Counted from the first letter of the stretch, positions 34,157 through 43,035 are shown. The stretch is 64,000 bases of DNA from Elusimicrobiota bacterium (GCA_003452935.1 DMMY01000029.1:22262-86261); one strand, 5' to 3'. A program made the numbers and translations. The notes: generated by a model from the letters alone, not told the origin.

Positions 34157-34206
34157 AGTAGCCCCGAGGGACAGGCTGACGCGTCATATAAGGCCTCGGG
34201 GCTACT
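34157..34206 (-). promoter_or_regulatory. 13-bp inverted repeat in the leader of the giant protein gene
   Basis: AGTAGCCCCGAGG (34157-34169) and its exact complement CCTCGGGGCTACT (34194-34206) flank a 24-nt loop. In the minus-strand mRNA the hairpin would end 1 nt before the ATG at 34155 and 28 nt before the GTG at 34128. No T-run follows, so it is not a standard terminator; it may act as a leader hairpin or protein-binding site. Confidence 0.6.
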
Positions 34207-34421
34207 GGGGTCGGCCTATGAAAGAAGTGTAGCCCCAGCCTCTGGGTCTGTCAATGCCGAGTTTTCCTGATTTTCGTTGAGTTTGGAGAGCGTTTTATGT
34301 ATCCTCGTCGTGCTCGGGCTGGGCGTGGACCTGGAGAGCGCCTGGAGCCGAGAGGATTTTAAATACTGAGGTTCTGTTTGCTCATCTCTCCCAAGACGAT
34401 CAGCGCGGCGGCTGCCTTGGC

Positions 34422-34601
34422 CGTGCTCCTGCCTCCTATTCCAGCATCTTCTCCTTCTGGGATCGTCTTTTCAGGAGCTTTCGGTTCCGGGGCGACGGCG
34501 CCTTGGTCATGGGTCTGGAGACCTATCGGGAAGAGCGGTGGCAGACCTTGGAAGGGATTCTCCTGACCCCGTTGCGGGACGCGGGTTCAAGGCCGGGCTA
34601 G
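34422..34601 (+). pseudogene. 3' remnant of a sterol desaturase/fatty-acid hydroxylase gene
   Basis: An open fragment ending at TAG 34599-34601 translates as SYSSIFSFWDRLFRSFRFRG, then a GALVMGLETYREERWQTLEG stretch and ILLTPLRD. This matches the C-terminal end of membrane fatty-acid hydroxylases (…SxWDRLFGTFR…GLExFRxxRxxxLxxxLLxPF). The upstream histidine-rich catalytic part is missing. A second unidentified C-terminal fragment (34301-34369, ending SREDFKY) lies just upstream. The 34.2-34.6 kb stretch therefore looks like gene debris. Confidence 0.55.
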
Positions 34602-34623
34602 AAAGGCATCACCACATTTCCGG

Positions 34624-36501
34624 CTACAGGATGAAGTAGGCGCCGTAAGCGGCCGCGGCCCAGCAGGCGATCCATCCGAGCGCGATGCCGCGCAGCAGGG
34701 GCTTCTCCCAGATTCCCTCGAGTCCCGAGCAGGCGAGCGTCGCGTAGCACGGGACCAAGCCCAAGGTGTAGCTGGCCTTCGCCGTGCTGTAGACCGGGAG
34801 CTTCAGGTAGAGGACGGTCAGGGCCAGAGCGTAGACAGCCAGGCAGAGGGCGCTCAGCCTGACGGACCGCGGCGCCTTGCCGCCCACGGCCTTGGAGAAT
34901 CCCCAGAGGATGGCGGCCGAAGGGACCAATGCCAGCCACGCGCCGGCCGCAAGGAGATGATAGTTCCATGGCGGCCGGGACCGGACGGTGATGATGCCGC
35001 TCAACCAGCCGTCGAGCCAGAGCGAAGAGTAAAGAGAGTCCCAGAGGCCGTATATTCCTGAGTAGACCGGACTGCGCAGGGCTTCCCCGTGGAAAAGGAG
35101 TTGTCCCAGGGTCCGGTAGCCGGGGTCCTGCCACCAGCCCATGCCCCGGCCCGGGTCCCAGCCTCCGATGAACGGCGAGCCGAGGAGGGCCCAGTTGCGC
35201 AGATAGTACCAGCCGCAGAAGGCCAAGGCGACGGCCGCCGTCTTGATTAACGCCTTGGGACCGGGCCGCAGATGCCAGAGGAGCGGCGCTATCACGAGGG
35301 CGGCCGAGACCTTGCTCAAGAGCGCCAGGCCGAGCAGTCCTCCCAAGACCAGCCAATGGCCATCGGCCGGGCGGCCCGGGGCGCGTGCGTGCATGCCCAC
35401 CGCGAAGGCCAACGCCGCGGCCGTCAGCGCCGCGGCGAAGGGTTCGTTGCTCGCCGTCTGGCTCATGTAGATGTTCATCGGCAGCAGGCCGCCGATGACG
35501 ACTCCCGCCGATTGCAGGCCTGGCCGCGACGGGAAAACGGACCTCACGACGCGGTAGGTCAATTCGATCTGCGCCGCGCCGCACAGCCAGGAGACGCACC
35601 TGACCGCGTATCCGGCGGCGAACAAGCCTCCGTGCGCCTCGGCCGCCGCGTAGAAGGGCGCGGCCGTCAGATAGTAGAGAGGCGATTGGAACATCTGCCA
35701 GCCTTCCGTGGCCAGGGGCAGCCTCCAATGCCGGGCGACGTGGGCGATGTATTCGACGTGATAGCCCGCGTCGAAGCCCGCGTTCCAAGGGAGCTTGAAA
35801 AGGTTGTTGAGAGCGAGGACCAGCCATGCGGCCAGGAGCGTCCAACGGACCGCGCCGGGTCCGATGGAGGCCGGGGCGCGGATGGCGCCGGTCGAGATGA
35901 CGAGAGCGGCCAAGAACACCGGGATCAGCCACGGCAGGCAGGCGGCCGCGCCCTCCCCGGCGCTCGGGAACGCGTCCCGCAGGGGGACTCGCGCCGGACC
36001 CCGCGCCGGAGCGGCCGGCTCCCAGGCATTCCCGTCCGAACTGCTCTCCCAACGCGGGTCGCTCGAGACGTCCATGTCCTCGGAGCGCAAGACGAACAAG
36101 GGCGGGCCGTCGACGCTCTCCACCTCCGCCATCAACTCGTGGGCGCCCGCCTCGACCGGGCCCGCCACGCGGAACGTCCTCTTCCACGATCGCGGCGAAG
36201 GCGACGCGAAGATGACGGCCCCGTCCAGGGATATCCGGGCCATGCGCATCGCGGCGACCGAGAAACGGGCGCGCTCGATCCGGACGGGCAGGACGAAGCG
36301 GCGGCGGAAATGTCTCTTGCTCCGGCCCAGGCTGCGCGAGGCCAGCTCGAACGGCTCGGCGTGCCGCAGCCAGAGGGCCCCGGACATGGGTCTGAGCAGA
36401 GGGAAAGCCGGGCTCGCGGCGACCCAGGCGCCGAACAGGAGCGCCGCGAGGACAGCCGCCGCCGCTAGAGCGGTCGATGGTCCGCGTTTCAGGGCGAGCA
36501 A
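34624..36501 (-). CDS. GT-C-type membrane glycosyltransferase-like protein with N-terminal extracytoplasmic domain
   Basis: The 625-aa protein has a TM helix at ~10-30, a ~150-residue periplasmic beta-rich domain, then about ten TM segments from ~190. The acidic first-loop region NAGFDAGYHVEYIAHVARH and the later FQSPLYYLTAAPFYA resemble ArnT/PMT-like GT-C transferases, which use polyprenyl-phosphate sugars; the exact activity cannot be told. The gene follows, by 4 bp, a second GT-C-like gene. Confidence 0.65.
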   Translation of the reverse strand: MLALKRGPSTALAAAAVLAALLFGAWVAASPAFPLLRPMSGALWLRHAEPFELASRSLGRSKRHFRRRFVLPVRIERARFSVAAMRMARISLDGAVIFASPSPRSWKRTFRVAGPVEAGAHELMAEVESVDGPPLFVLRSEDMDVSSDPRWESSSDGNAWEPAAPARGPARVPLRDAFPSAGEGAAACLPWLIPVFLAALVISTGAIRAPASIGPGAVRWTLLAAWLVLALNNLFKLPWNAGFDAGYHVEYIAHVARHWRLPLATEGWQMFQSPLYYLTAAPFYAAAEAHGGLFAAGYAVRCVSWLCGAAQIELTYRVVRSVFPSRPGLQSAGVVIGGLLPMNIYMSQTASNEPFAAALTAAALAFAVGMHARAPGRPADGHWLVLGGLLGLALLSKVSAALVIAPLLWHLRPGPKALIKTAAVALAFCGWYYLRNWALLGSPFIGGWDPGRGMGWWQDPGYRTLGQLLFHGEALRSPVYSGIYGLWDSLYSSLWLDGWLSGIITVRSRPPWNYHLLAAGAWLALVPSAAILWGFSKAVGGKAPRSVRLSALCLAVYALALTVLYLKLPVYSTAKASYTLGLVPCYATLACSGLEGIWEKPLLRGIALGWIACWAAAAYGAYFIL

Positions 36502-36505
36502 GTTC

Positions 36506-38152
36506 CTAGAGCAGCTCCACTATGGAAAATTCCTCGACCGGCTCGAGCGAGAGGGACCAAGGCAGAAAACCCATCACGCTCGAGTAGTACGCGCCTTCCC
36601 CGGTCCAGCCGCTCATGTGGCGCAGAGGGATGAGGGATTCCAGGCGCATGGTGTAAACGTTGGCCGGACGTCGGCCGCGCGGCTTGACCACGTTCGAATT
36701 GATCTTCGTGACCACGACCACGTCCCCGGGCTTGGCCTCGTCCCAGCCGCCGCGCCGCAAGTCGATCTCGCGGGCACCGGCCGCGACCAGGTATTCCTGA
36801 AGCCCCCAATGGGCCGCGCAGAACACGCGCCGGCCTTTCGATAGATAGCGCTCCGCCGTCTCGGAGGCCATGCTCTTCTGCGCCCGCGCGTAGCGGAGGT
36901 CCACCGCCGCCACGCCCAGGGCCAGGACCAGCGCCGCGGCCGTCCCCGCGCGCCCGAGGAGTTCCAGCGATTCGGGCCGCTCGGCCTCCAGGCGCTCCCA
37001 CAGCGCGAAGAGCAGCGGCGGCAGGAGGAATACGACGAAGCGCGCGAGGACCGACCAGTAAGCCGCTTGCAGGACGGCCACCGCGGCGATCCACGGCATC
37101 CAGAGCGCCGCTCCCGGGCGGTGCGGGCCTCGTCCGAGCGTCCAGAGTGAGAGCATGGTCCCCAAGGCCAGCAAGAACCCGGTGAGCCGGTCCGTCGGCC
37201 GTACGATCGGGGCCAGGTCGAGCCAGGGGCAGAACAGGAGGGCGGTCCCGGCGCCCAGGGCCAGGACGACCCATCTTGGCGGACGCAGCCACGCCCCCCA
37301 GAACGCGCCGCCCACGCTCAGGCCGCCGGTGAAGGCCAGGAGGGCCCGGGCCAGATGGGACGGAGACGACCAGAATCCTCCGGCCGCTTCGCGCGCGACC
37401 GACCAAGCCGCCAGCGCGGCGCCGCCGCCTTGAAGGCGGTCCGCCGCGTGATAGACGGCCACGGCGCAGACGGCGACGACCGTCCACGCGGCCAGACGAC
37501 GGAGCGGGACGCCGCGGCTGTATCCGTAGAACAGGCACGCGGGCAGGAGGAACAGCGCGTTGTATTTGGACATCAGCGCCAGAGCGGCCAGGACGCCGGA
37601 AGCCCAGAAGCGCCTCCGATCTCCGTCATCGACCCCGGCGAGGAACAGCCAAATCGCCGGCAGCGCGAAGCCGGCCATGACCCGCTCGGCCATGACATGG
37701 TGCAGGTTCAGCGCCCAGGCCGGTCCGGCGAGGACGACCAGGACCGGCCACAAGGGTTTGTGCAGGAAGCGGGCGGCGATCGCCAGGAGGGCCCACGCGG
37801 CGGCCAGGTCGAAAGGCAGGAACAAGGCGCGGGTCCAGAATTCGGACCCCCCCGAGACGCTCAAGGCCGCCGCCAGGAGGTAGCCCAGCACCGGCGGCGT
37901 GTTGTTCATCGAGGACATCGGGCCTTCCCAGCCGTACCAGTTGAAATCGAACGTCAGCGGGTGCAGGGGATCGCGCAGGGCCTGCCGGGCGATGGCCAGG
38001 AAGAACGGCTCGTCCATGTGCCAAGGCTTCCCCCAGAGGAACAGGCCGCAGAGCAGCACCAAGGCCGAGACGATCAAGAAGTCGCGTCGCTCGATGCGCG
38101 GCCCCGGCCCGGCCCGGTGCGTGTCTGCCATAGGTCGTATCCAGCCCATCAT
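36506..38152 (-). CDS. GT-C-type membrane glycosyltransferase-like protein
   Basis: The 548-aa polytopic protein begins with a short cytoplasmic tail, TM1, then HMDEPFFLAIARQALRDPLH, where the Asp-Glu pair fits the first-loop catalytic acidic motif of PMT/ArnT-like GT-C enzymes. LMSKYNALFLLPA follows in mid-protein, and a soluble ~110-residue C-terminal domain ends the chain. It is upstream of and 4 bp from the other GT-C-like gene; the two probably form one operon acting on a lipid-linked glycan. Confidence 0.65.
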   Translation of the reverse strand: MMGWIRPMADTHRAGPGPRIERRDFLIVSALVLLCGLFLWGKPWHMDEPFFLAIARQALRDPLHPLTFDFNWYGWEGPMSSMNNTPPVLGYLLAAALSVSGGSEFWTRALFLPFDLAAAWALLAIAARFLHKPLWPVLVVLAGPAWALNLHHVMAERVMAGFALPAIWLFLAGVDDGDRRRFWASGVLAALALMSKYNALFLLPACLFYGYSRGVPLRRLAAWTVVAVCAVAVYHAADRLQGGGAALAAWSVAREAAGGFWSSPSHLARALLAFTGGLSVGGAFWGAWLRPPRWVVLALGAGTALLFCPWLDLAPIVRPTDRLTGFLLALGTMLSLWTLGRGPHRPGAALWMPWIAAVAVLQAAYWSVLARFVVFLLPPLLFALWERLEAERPESLELLGRAGTAAALVLALGVAAVDLRYARAQKSMASETAERYLSKGRRVFCAAHWGLQEYLVAAGAREIDLRRGGWDEAKPGDVVVVTKINSNVVKPRGRRPANVYTMRLESLIPLRHMSGWTGEGAYYSSVMGFLPWSLSLEPVEEFSIVELL

Positions 38153-38230
38153 ATCACACTTCTTGCCGCGCCTTCAGCGCGTCATGCGTGCAAGATTGTG
38201 CCTTTGAAATCAGCTAAATTGCCTGAAGGA

Positions 38231-38261
38231 TGCAGGTTCTAGCCTCGTTCAATAAGGACCC
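38231..38261 (+). repeat. Dispersed repeat family R, copy 5
   Basis: Shares TGCAGGTTCTAGCCTCGTTC then AATAAG-GACCC with the other copies, missing a 'CG' in the GCGACC part. It stands alone between two minus-strand genes, about 10 kb from copy 4. Confidence 0.7.
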
Positions 38262-38297
38262 TGGTTTTTCAATGTCTGATATGCGGCCTTGAATGAG

Positions 38298-39614
38298 TCA
38301 TGCCCCGGCGCGAGTCGCCGCTTGCAACGTGTAATTAAAGTCGCTGTCCTTGATGAAGTCGAATTTTTTTTTCAGAAGGTCTATGTTCCTCTGGAATGAG
38401 AAGTTTGGCTGTGACGCGCTGAATAGAGAGGAGAAGAATACGGCTTCGTCAAACTCGTCCGGTTTCACGCCATGCTTGATGGCTTTCTCCTTCAAGCGAA
38501 GGAGGTCGTAAGTAAAATAACTGCCTCCCGTGTGATAATCGCGGAGATCGAACCTCCCGGGGACTTTCCGGCGATCAAAAAATTTCCCTCCATATAAATA
38601 TTCGGCAATGATCGGGCTGCCCGTTATTCGGCTGGAGAAATAATCGGCCATCCCCTCGCGGTGAGCCGCCCGCAGATACGCCTGAGCGTCGGATTGATCC
38701 GAAGGATGGTTGTTGAGTCCGAGAGCGACGTTCATCACCGCATGCGCGACCTCGTGGGCTATGACCGTCGCGTCCTTGGCGGGCGAATGCAAAGGCGTCT
38801 TAGGGCTGAACGGAGGGTAGCGCAGGTAGACGACCTGTTGCGAGGCCTCAATGACGGGACGCGCTTGGTCCGGGCCCTTCCTGATTTCAATGACGATTTG
38901 CTGCTTCAATTGGAATTTCCCGACGCGCTCGAAGTATTCGACGGCGCGGCTCGCGGTGATGAAGGTGTTGATATATTCAAAAGCCAAGGAATTCGCGTGA
39001 GGGGTTTTCGACGGATCGCGGCTCGCGATGATCCAGTCCCCCTTTTCTTCGTCCCAGCCCGTAATCATCTTGACGCGGCGATTCATGAGCGCTTTATCAG
39101 GCGCCGCCAAGAAGAGCGTCTTTGTCGGCCTGGAGTAGAGCGGGCTGATCGGGTAGGACCTCCCTGCGACCGGCACTTCCTCGACTGAGCCGTTCTCCCA
39201 TCCTCGATCCGCGGCGGTTTTGATTTGCGTGTCCGTTCGGTTCGGGTCCAATGCCGGCCGTGCCGCTACGGGAGCGGCTGCCATTGGCGCGGAGGCCGGA
39301 GCCTGGACCGACGGCTTGGCGGCATCGATCCTTTGCTCGCGCGCGAACGCCGCGACGGGAGCCGCCGGGATCGCCGATGGGGCCGCCGCCATTGGTGAAG
39401 CTGGCAGGGGCGCAACCGGCATCTGGAGGCAGGCGAAGTTCGCGAAACCTCGGACAATTGAAGCCGCCGCCGCGCCAGCGCCTCCGACGGTAGCTGACAA
39501 GTTTTTGCCCGGAGCCACGGCCTGCGCCCCAGCTTCCGGACCGAGCGAGGCCTGGATCAGCGCGAAGCTGAGGGCATGAACCATCACGCGCAGAGCCAGG
39601 TTCCTGATCTTCAC
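38298..39614 (-). CDS. Secreted zinc metalloprotease-like protein
   Basis: The 438-aa protein starts at GTG with a signal peptide (ALRVMVHALSFALIQASLG). After an Ala/Pro-rich spacer comes a catalytic domain with ATVIAHEVAHAVMN (HExxH) and, about 40 residues on, REGMADYFSSRITG, whose Glu is the likely third zinc ligand, as in gluzincins. The remaining ~90 residues are helical. No Shine-Dalgarno is visible; a TACACT box (39626-39621) ends 6 nt before the GTG, suggesting a leaderless transcript. Confidence 0.72.
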   Translation of the reverse strand: MKIRNLALRVMVHALSFALIQASLGPEAGAQAVAPGKNLSATVGGAGAAAASIVRGFANFACLQMPVAPLPASPMAAAPSAIPAAPVAAFAREQRIDAAKPSVQAPASAPMAAAPVAARPALDPNRTDTQIKTAADRGWENGSVEEVPVAGRSYPISPLYSRPTKTLFLAAPDKALMNRRVKMITGWDEEKGDWIIASRDPSKTPHANSLAFEYINTFITASRAVEYFERVGKFQLKQQIVIEIRKGPDQARPVIEASQQVVYLRYPPFSPKTPLHSPAKDATVIAHEVAHAVMNVALGLNNHPSDQSDAQAYLRAAHREGMADYFSSRITGSPIIAEYLYGGKFFDRRKVPGRFDLRDYHTGGSYFTYDLLRLKEKAIKHGVKPDEFDEAVFFSSLFSASQPNFSFQRNIDLLKKKFDFIKDSDFNYTLQAATRAGA

Positions 39615-39739
39615 GTTTTTAGTGTAGCTGTCTCTGAAAATGACCGCTCGGGTCCATTGGGTACCTTTGGGCGCCTCAAAAGGCCTACTGAGTATTGCCC
39701 CAAAAACTTATGGGGATGTCCGTGTGGAAGATCCCGACG

Positions 39740-40462
39740 TTAAAGCTTATCGAGTTTTTCGGCGATCTCGGGATTTTTAAGAAGATCTTTGATCAAAGGG
39801 TTCTTGAGCAGAGCGGCGAAGTCTCCGGCTCTCAGCGCTTTTTGGATGGCCGAGTCTTCGAGAGCCGCCTTGAGGCTTGAGTCCGCCAGGAGCGACTTGA
39901 AGGCCTTGTCCTTGAGCAGTTCCTTCTTAGCCTTGGGATCGGAACGAGCCTCCGCGAGCTTCTTGAGAGAGTCCAGCGCGCCTGGATGCTCGTTGGTGAA
40001 CGGATTATGCTTCCGGGCGAAAGCCATCGACCGGGACCCCTGCGTCTTGGCGGCCAGGTCGAAATGGATCCGGGCCAACGGCTTCTCAAGAGTCGCGGCG
40101 AGGCAGAGCAGCGCGAACAAGATCGTTCCGCCTTTGGCCGCGCCTACCGGCACGCCGAGACCCTGATCCAGGGGACCTCTTTCTTCCCCCGGTTCCACAA
40201 GGTTCAAGATCAGTCGCGCCGCCAGCATAGCCGCCAATAAGATCACCGGCAGCATGACGACGTTGAGTCCGCTGGTGGTCTGAGAGACCGGCCATTCCAT
40301 GCGCCCGGCCAGGGCCGGGCCCAGGCGTGCCGCCGCCGGTTTGGTGAACGCATAGGCCGCCGCGAGCCCGATCACGAGGGAGAGTTGTCGCACGGCTCCC
40401 GAATGATAGCCGGCAAAAGCAAAGAGCGCGATCAGTCCGAGGATCAAGAGGTCAAGGGTCAT
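39740..40462 (-). CDS. CvpA-family membrane protein
   Basis: The 240-aa protein has four N-terminal TM segments in the CvpA pattern (LDLLILGLIALFAFAGYHSG, AVRQLSLVIGLAAAYAF, and two later helices) followed by a ~110-residue soluble tail of short lysine-rich helices (LKKLAEARSDPKAKKELL). CvpA proteins affect envelope homeostasis; their mechanism is unclear. The tail is longer than in E. coli CvpA. Confidence 0.65.
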   Translation of the reverse strand: MTLDLLILGLIALFAFAGYHSGAVRQLSLVIGLAAAYAFTKPAAARLGPALAGRMEWPVSQTTSGLNVVMLPVILLAAMLAARLILNLVEPGEERGPLDQGLGVPVGAAKGGTILFALLCLAATLEKPLARIHFDLAAKTQGSRSMAFARKHNPFTNEHPGALDSLKKLAEARSDPKAKKELLKDKAFKSLLADSSLKAALEDSAIQKALRAGDFAALLKNPLIKDLLKNPEIAEKLDKL

Positions 40463-40542
40463 GGCTCTATCTTAGCGAATTCTCGGTCGCTCGGACAAAG
40501 ACCCGCTCTAAATTCGACTAAGAACCGACATCCTCCCGTGAG

Positions 40543-41142
40543 TCAGTTCGGCATCGGCGGATATCCGCTTCTGGGCAAGGCGGAGGGCAGAGGGTCCTCG
40601 AAGAGAATGCGGTCGCGGTAGCGGGAGGACTTGCCGGTTTTCGCCAACTGCATCTGCGCATGGAAGAACTCCTTAGCCTCGCCCACGGTTTTGAAGCCGC
40701 TGGCGATCTCATGCGCGAGGTTTAAGAGAAGGAAGTTGGTCCTTTCGCTGTCCGTTTGTGCGGACATTTCAGCGGCTTCCCTATCGACCGTGATCCTGCT
40801 GTCGAAGCTTTTCAGTTCGTCCACTTTGTGGGCGGGAACCCGGTAGAGAACCACCTGCTCGATCATCGCTGCGCCCGCTCTCGCGCGGCGGACCGTGGTC
40901 CTCCTGCCGCGATAGAGACCGAACCAGGTCAGGGCTTGCTCATCGCTGCGCGAGGGCTGTCCGTGCTTCTCGATCATCGCCAGGGCCATGAGCCGGGAAG
41001 ACTCCGGCCAGTTCGCGACGAGCGACGCGGCATCCGTCCCTGCCGCGTGCATGGGCCAAATACTTCCGCCAGCCATCGCAAGAGCGAGCAGTCCCAGGCT
41101 GGCGGCGCAGCGTCCGAAAATCCGCCGATGTTCGTTTTTCAT
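40543..41142 (-). CDS. Secreted hypothetical protein
   Basis: The 199-aa protein has a signal peptide (GRCAASLGLLALAMAGGSIW, then PMHAAG) and a mature domain with WPESSRLMALAMIEKHGQPS and ALTWFGLYRGRRTTV that I cannot place in a family, although bacterial proteins with a similar 'W/P-x5-MA-x-M/K-YG-x-P' opening are common. No catalytic motif is obvious. It lies alone on the minus strand, with 80 bp to the CvpA-like gene. Confidence 0.6.
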   Translation of the reverse strand: MKNEHRRIFGRCAASLGLLALAMAGGSIWPMHAAGTDAASLVANWPESSRLMALAMIEKHGQPSRSDEQALTWFGLYRGRRTTVRRARAGAAMIEQVVLYRVPAHKVDELKSFDSRITVDREAAEMSAQTDSERTNFLLLNLAHEIASGFKTVGEAKEFFHAQMQLAKTGKSSRYRDRILFEDPLPSALPRSGYPPMPN

Positions 41143-41339
41143 GAAACCTCCGTCCGGCTTTGCTGATGCCAGGATATCCTAGAACCGCAGCCAGGGTCCA
41201 TGGACGGCGTGTAGCGCTTTCGTGATGGAAAGTAGACGAAGACCCGCGCGGTCCTGGGCCTTTTTTTGTGTCCGAGCTGCCCAGAATACCCATGCAGGCG
41301 TGCTGTATTTTTCTCCATACTGTGGGTGTGAAGTGATCC

Positions 41340-42530
41340 ATGACCCATTCGGCCCGATTTGACCGCGGCAATCAGCTCCTTGCCGTTGCCTCAGGAGTGT
41401 GGCTTCTTATGCCCATGAGCGCCAACGCCGGTGCCGTGCGCGGTTTCGTCAAAGCCTCCGCGCGCGGCGCGCGGGCCATTTCCATGGTCCCGAGTTTCAA
41501 CGCCTCGCTTCAGAGAGGCTTGCCTGGCTCCAGCGGCGTCCTCCGAGGCTGGGATGAAAGTCCGTCGGCCGCGCTTTTGCAGGGACAAGGCGGAAGACGT
41601 GCGATTTGTTTGCCCAGCTCCAACGTCGTTCCAAGGTCGGCCCCCCCTCTGGTTGCCGTCCAAGAACCGGCGGGGGAACCGTATCCGGCAGCCAGCATGG
41701 CCAAGCTGTCCTCCATGTCCCGGGAGCTTTCCCGGCTTGAAGGTGATAAACGGACTTCCGATGCCGCGGCCAAGGGAGAAGTCGGGGCGGGTTTCGATTC
41801 GGCGATGAAATTCGGCGACAGCTCGCAGGAAGGCGTAAATTCCCTGGAAAATTTTCTTGATTCTCTGGGAAAGCCGGGCGAAATCGTCACGCTTAAGATG
41901 CTGGAATCCGCGGCTAAGAAATTAAATCTTGACTTGAATTCCACGACGCGGGGACTGATGGTCCAAGGACGCGTGGGCCGATTGTCGGAGACGGAATTTA
42001 TTCTTGTTCGTTTTGGGGAACACGCGCGGTCTTATTTCGCCGCCTTCTACCGAGTTCGCGGTCCCGAGGCAGGCCTTCAGGCCTTGATGCGTGATTTTAA
42101 CGAGGATGTGCGGGAACACAATGTCGCGAAACATTACCGGGCTTACGCGGCTCTTCAAAGTTTTCTTGGACACATTGACGTCATGATCCATGCGACCGAG
42201 GAAGACGAGATGGTCGCCAATGCCCTGAAGTGGAATGCGCTCAATAGGGTCCTGCATGATAATTTGATGCGCTGGAACAGGGGGCTGGATCGAGGGTTCT
42301 CCGACGACCTGTTCTCATGGGTGAGGAGGATACATCATTCGCGGGGCGCGACTTATCATATGCCGGGACCTGTCGCGGATAAGTTTTCGAGTCTCATTGG
42401 CAAGGACCCTAAGAAAGATGGTTATCAGGAAGTTGCTTGGGCGGTCGAAGTGGAAAGGCAGCGATGGCGCGATCCTCCGGAATCGCGCGGCGAGGGTGAG
42501 GATAGTCAGTCCAGCCTGGACTGGGAATGA
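41340..42530 (+). CDS. Secreted protein of unknown function
   Basis: The 396-aa protein begins with a signal-like hydrophobic stretch (LLAVASGVWLLMPMSANAGA). A low-complexity region (residues ~35-140) precedes a helical domain with HARSYFAAFYRVRGPEAGLQ, AKHYRAYAALQSFLGHIDVM and RGATYHMPGPVADKFS. I do not recognise the family. It lies alone on the plus strand, convergent with the knottin lipoprotein (28-bp gap). Confidence 0.55.
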   Translation: MTHSARFDRGNQLLAVASGVWLLMPMSANAGAVRGFVKASARGARAISMVPSFNASLQRGLPGSSGVLRGWDESPSAALLQGQGGRRAICLPSSNVVPRSAPPLVAVQEPAGEPYPAASMAKLSSMSRELSRLEGDKRTSDAAAKGEVGAGFDSAMKFGDSSQEGVNSLENFLDSLGKPGEIVTLKMLESAAKKLNLDLNSTTRGLMVQGRVGRLSETEFILVRFGEHARSYFAAFYRVRGPEAGLQALMRDFNEDVREHNVAKHYRAYAALQSFLGHIDVMIHATEEDEMVANALKWNALNRVLHDNLMRWNRGLDRGFSDDLFSWVRRIHHSRGATYHMPGPVADKFSSLIGKDPKKDGYQEVAWAVEVERQRWRDPPESRGEGEDSQSSLDWE

Positions 42531-42558
42531 CGGTTCTCGGCGAGCGCCTGCCTCTGGC

Positions 42559-43035
42559 CTACTGGCAGTAGCCGTTGCAGGTCAGGGTGCCGCAGCATTG
42601 CCCGGAACTCGAACAGGCAGCGCCTCGGCCGCGGCACGAGCCGTCCGAGCACATATTGGCCGAGCAATCCAGCGTGCCGCAGCATTGCGCGCTGGAATTG
42701 CAGAAGGACCCCGCGCCAACGCATCCGCCGCTGCCCATGCAGACGCCGTTTTGACAGGTCAGGGTTCCGCCGCATTGACTGCTATTTGAGCATGGGGTGC
42801 CGATTCCTTGGCTGTTGCCGCTGGAGCATATTTTATTTGCGTTGCAGGTCAGGGTTGCGCAACAGTCGGAGTTCGAGCGGCATGTTTGGTTTTGGCCTTG
42901 GCATGGAACCTGTACGTCTGGAAGATTGGCCGTGGATATGGGTGTCTCCCCGCATCCGTTTTGACCGCAGCCCGCGGCTAGCAGGGGCAACAGGATGATG
43001 AGCGCCGTTGCGCAGGTTTTCCCTTGAAAAGGCAT
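42559..43035 (-). CDS. Lipoprotein with four knottin-like cystine repeats
   Basis: The 158-aa protein starts at ATG 43035 with a lipoprotein signal (LLPLLAAGCGQ, Cys23). Residues 45-157 hold four repeats with inhibitor-cystine-knot spacing C-x6-C-x5-CC-x4-C-x(3-5)-C, e.g. repeat 1 cysteines at 45, 52, 58, 59, 64, 70. Repeats 3 (105-129) and 4 (134-157) have all six. Repeat 2 keeps C82, C88, C94 and C99, but the positions of C1 and C4 are Ser75 and Gly89. In ICK folds C1 pairs with C4, so the loss of just that pair supports the predicted fold. Function is unknown: a surface-exposed stable binding array, or a dickkopf-like/toxin-like module. Confidence 0.75.
   Translation of the reverse strand: MPFQGKTCATALIILLPLLAAGCGQNGCGETPISTANLPDVQVPCQGQNQTCRSNSDCCATLTCNANKICSSGNSQGIGTPCSNSSQCGGTLTCQNGVCMGSGGCVGAGSFCNSSAQCCGTLDCSANMCSDGSCRGRGAACSSSGQCCGTLTCNGYCQ

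Noticed and set aside
34378..34566. A 62-aa plus-strand ORF as a secreted peptide
   Set aside because: It reads in a different frame through the sterol-desaturase remnant, which explains its sequence better.
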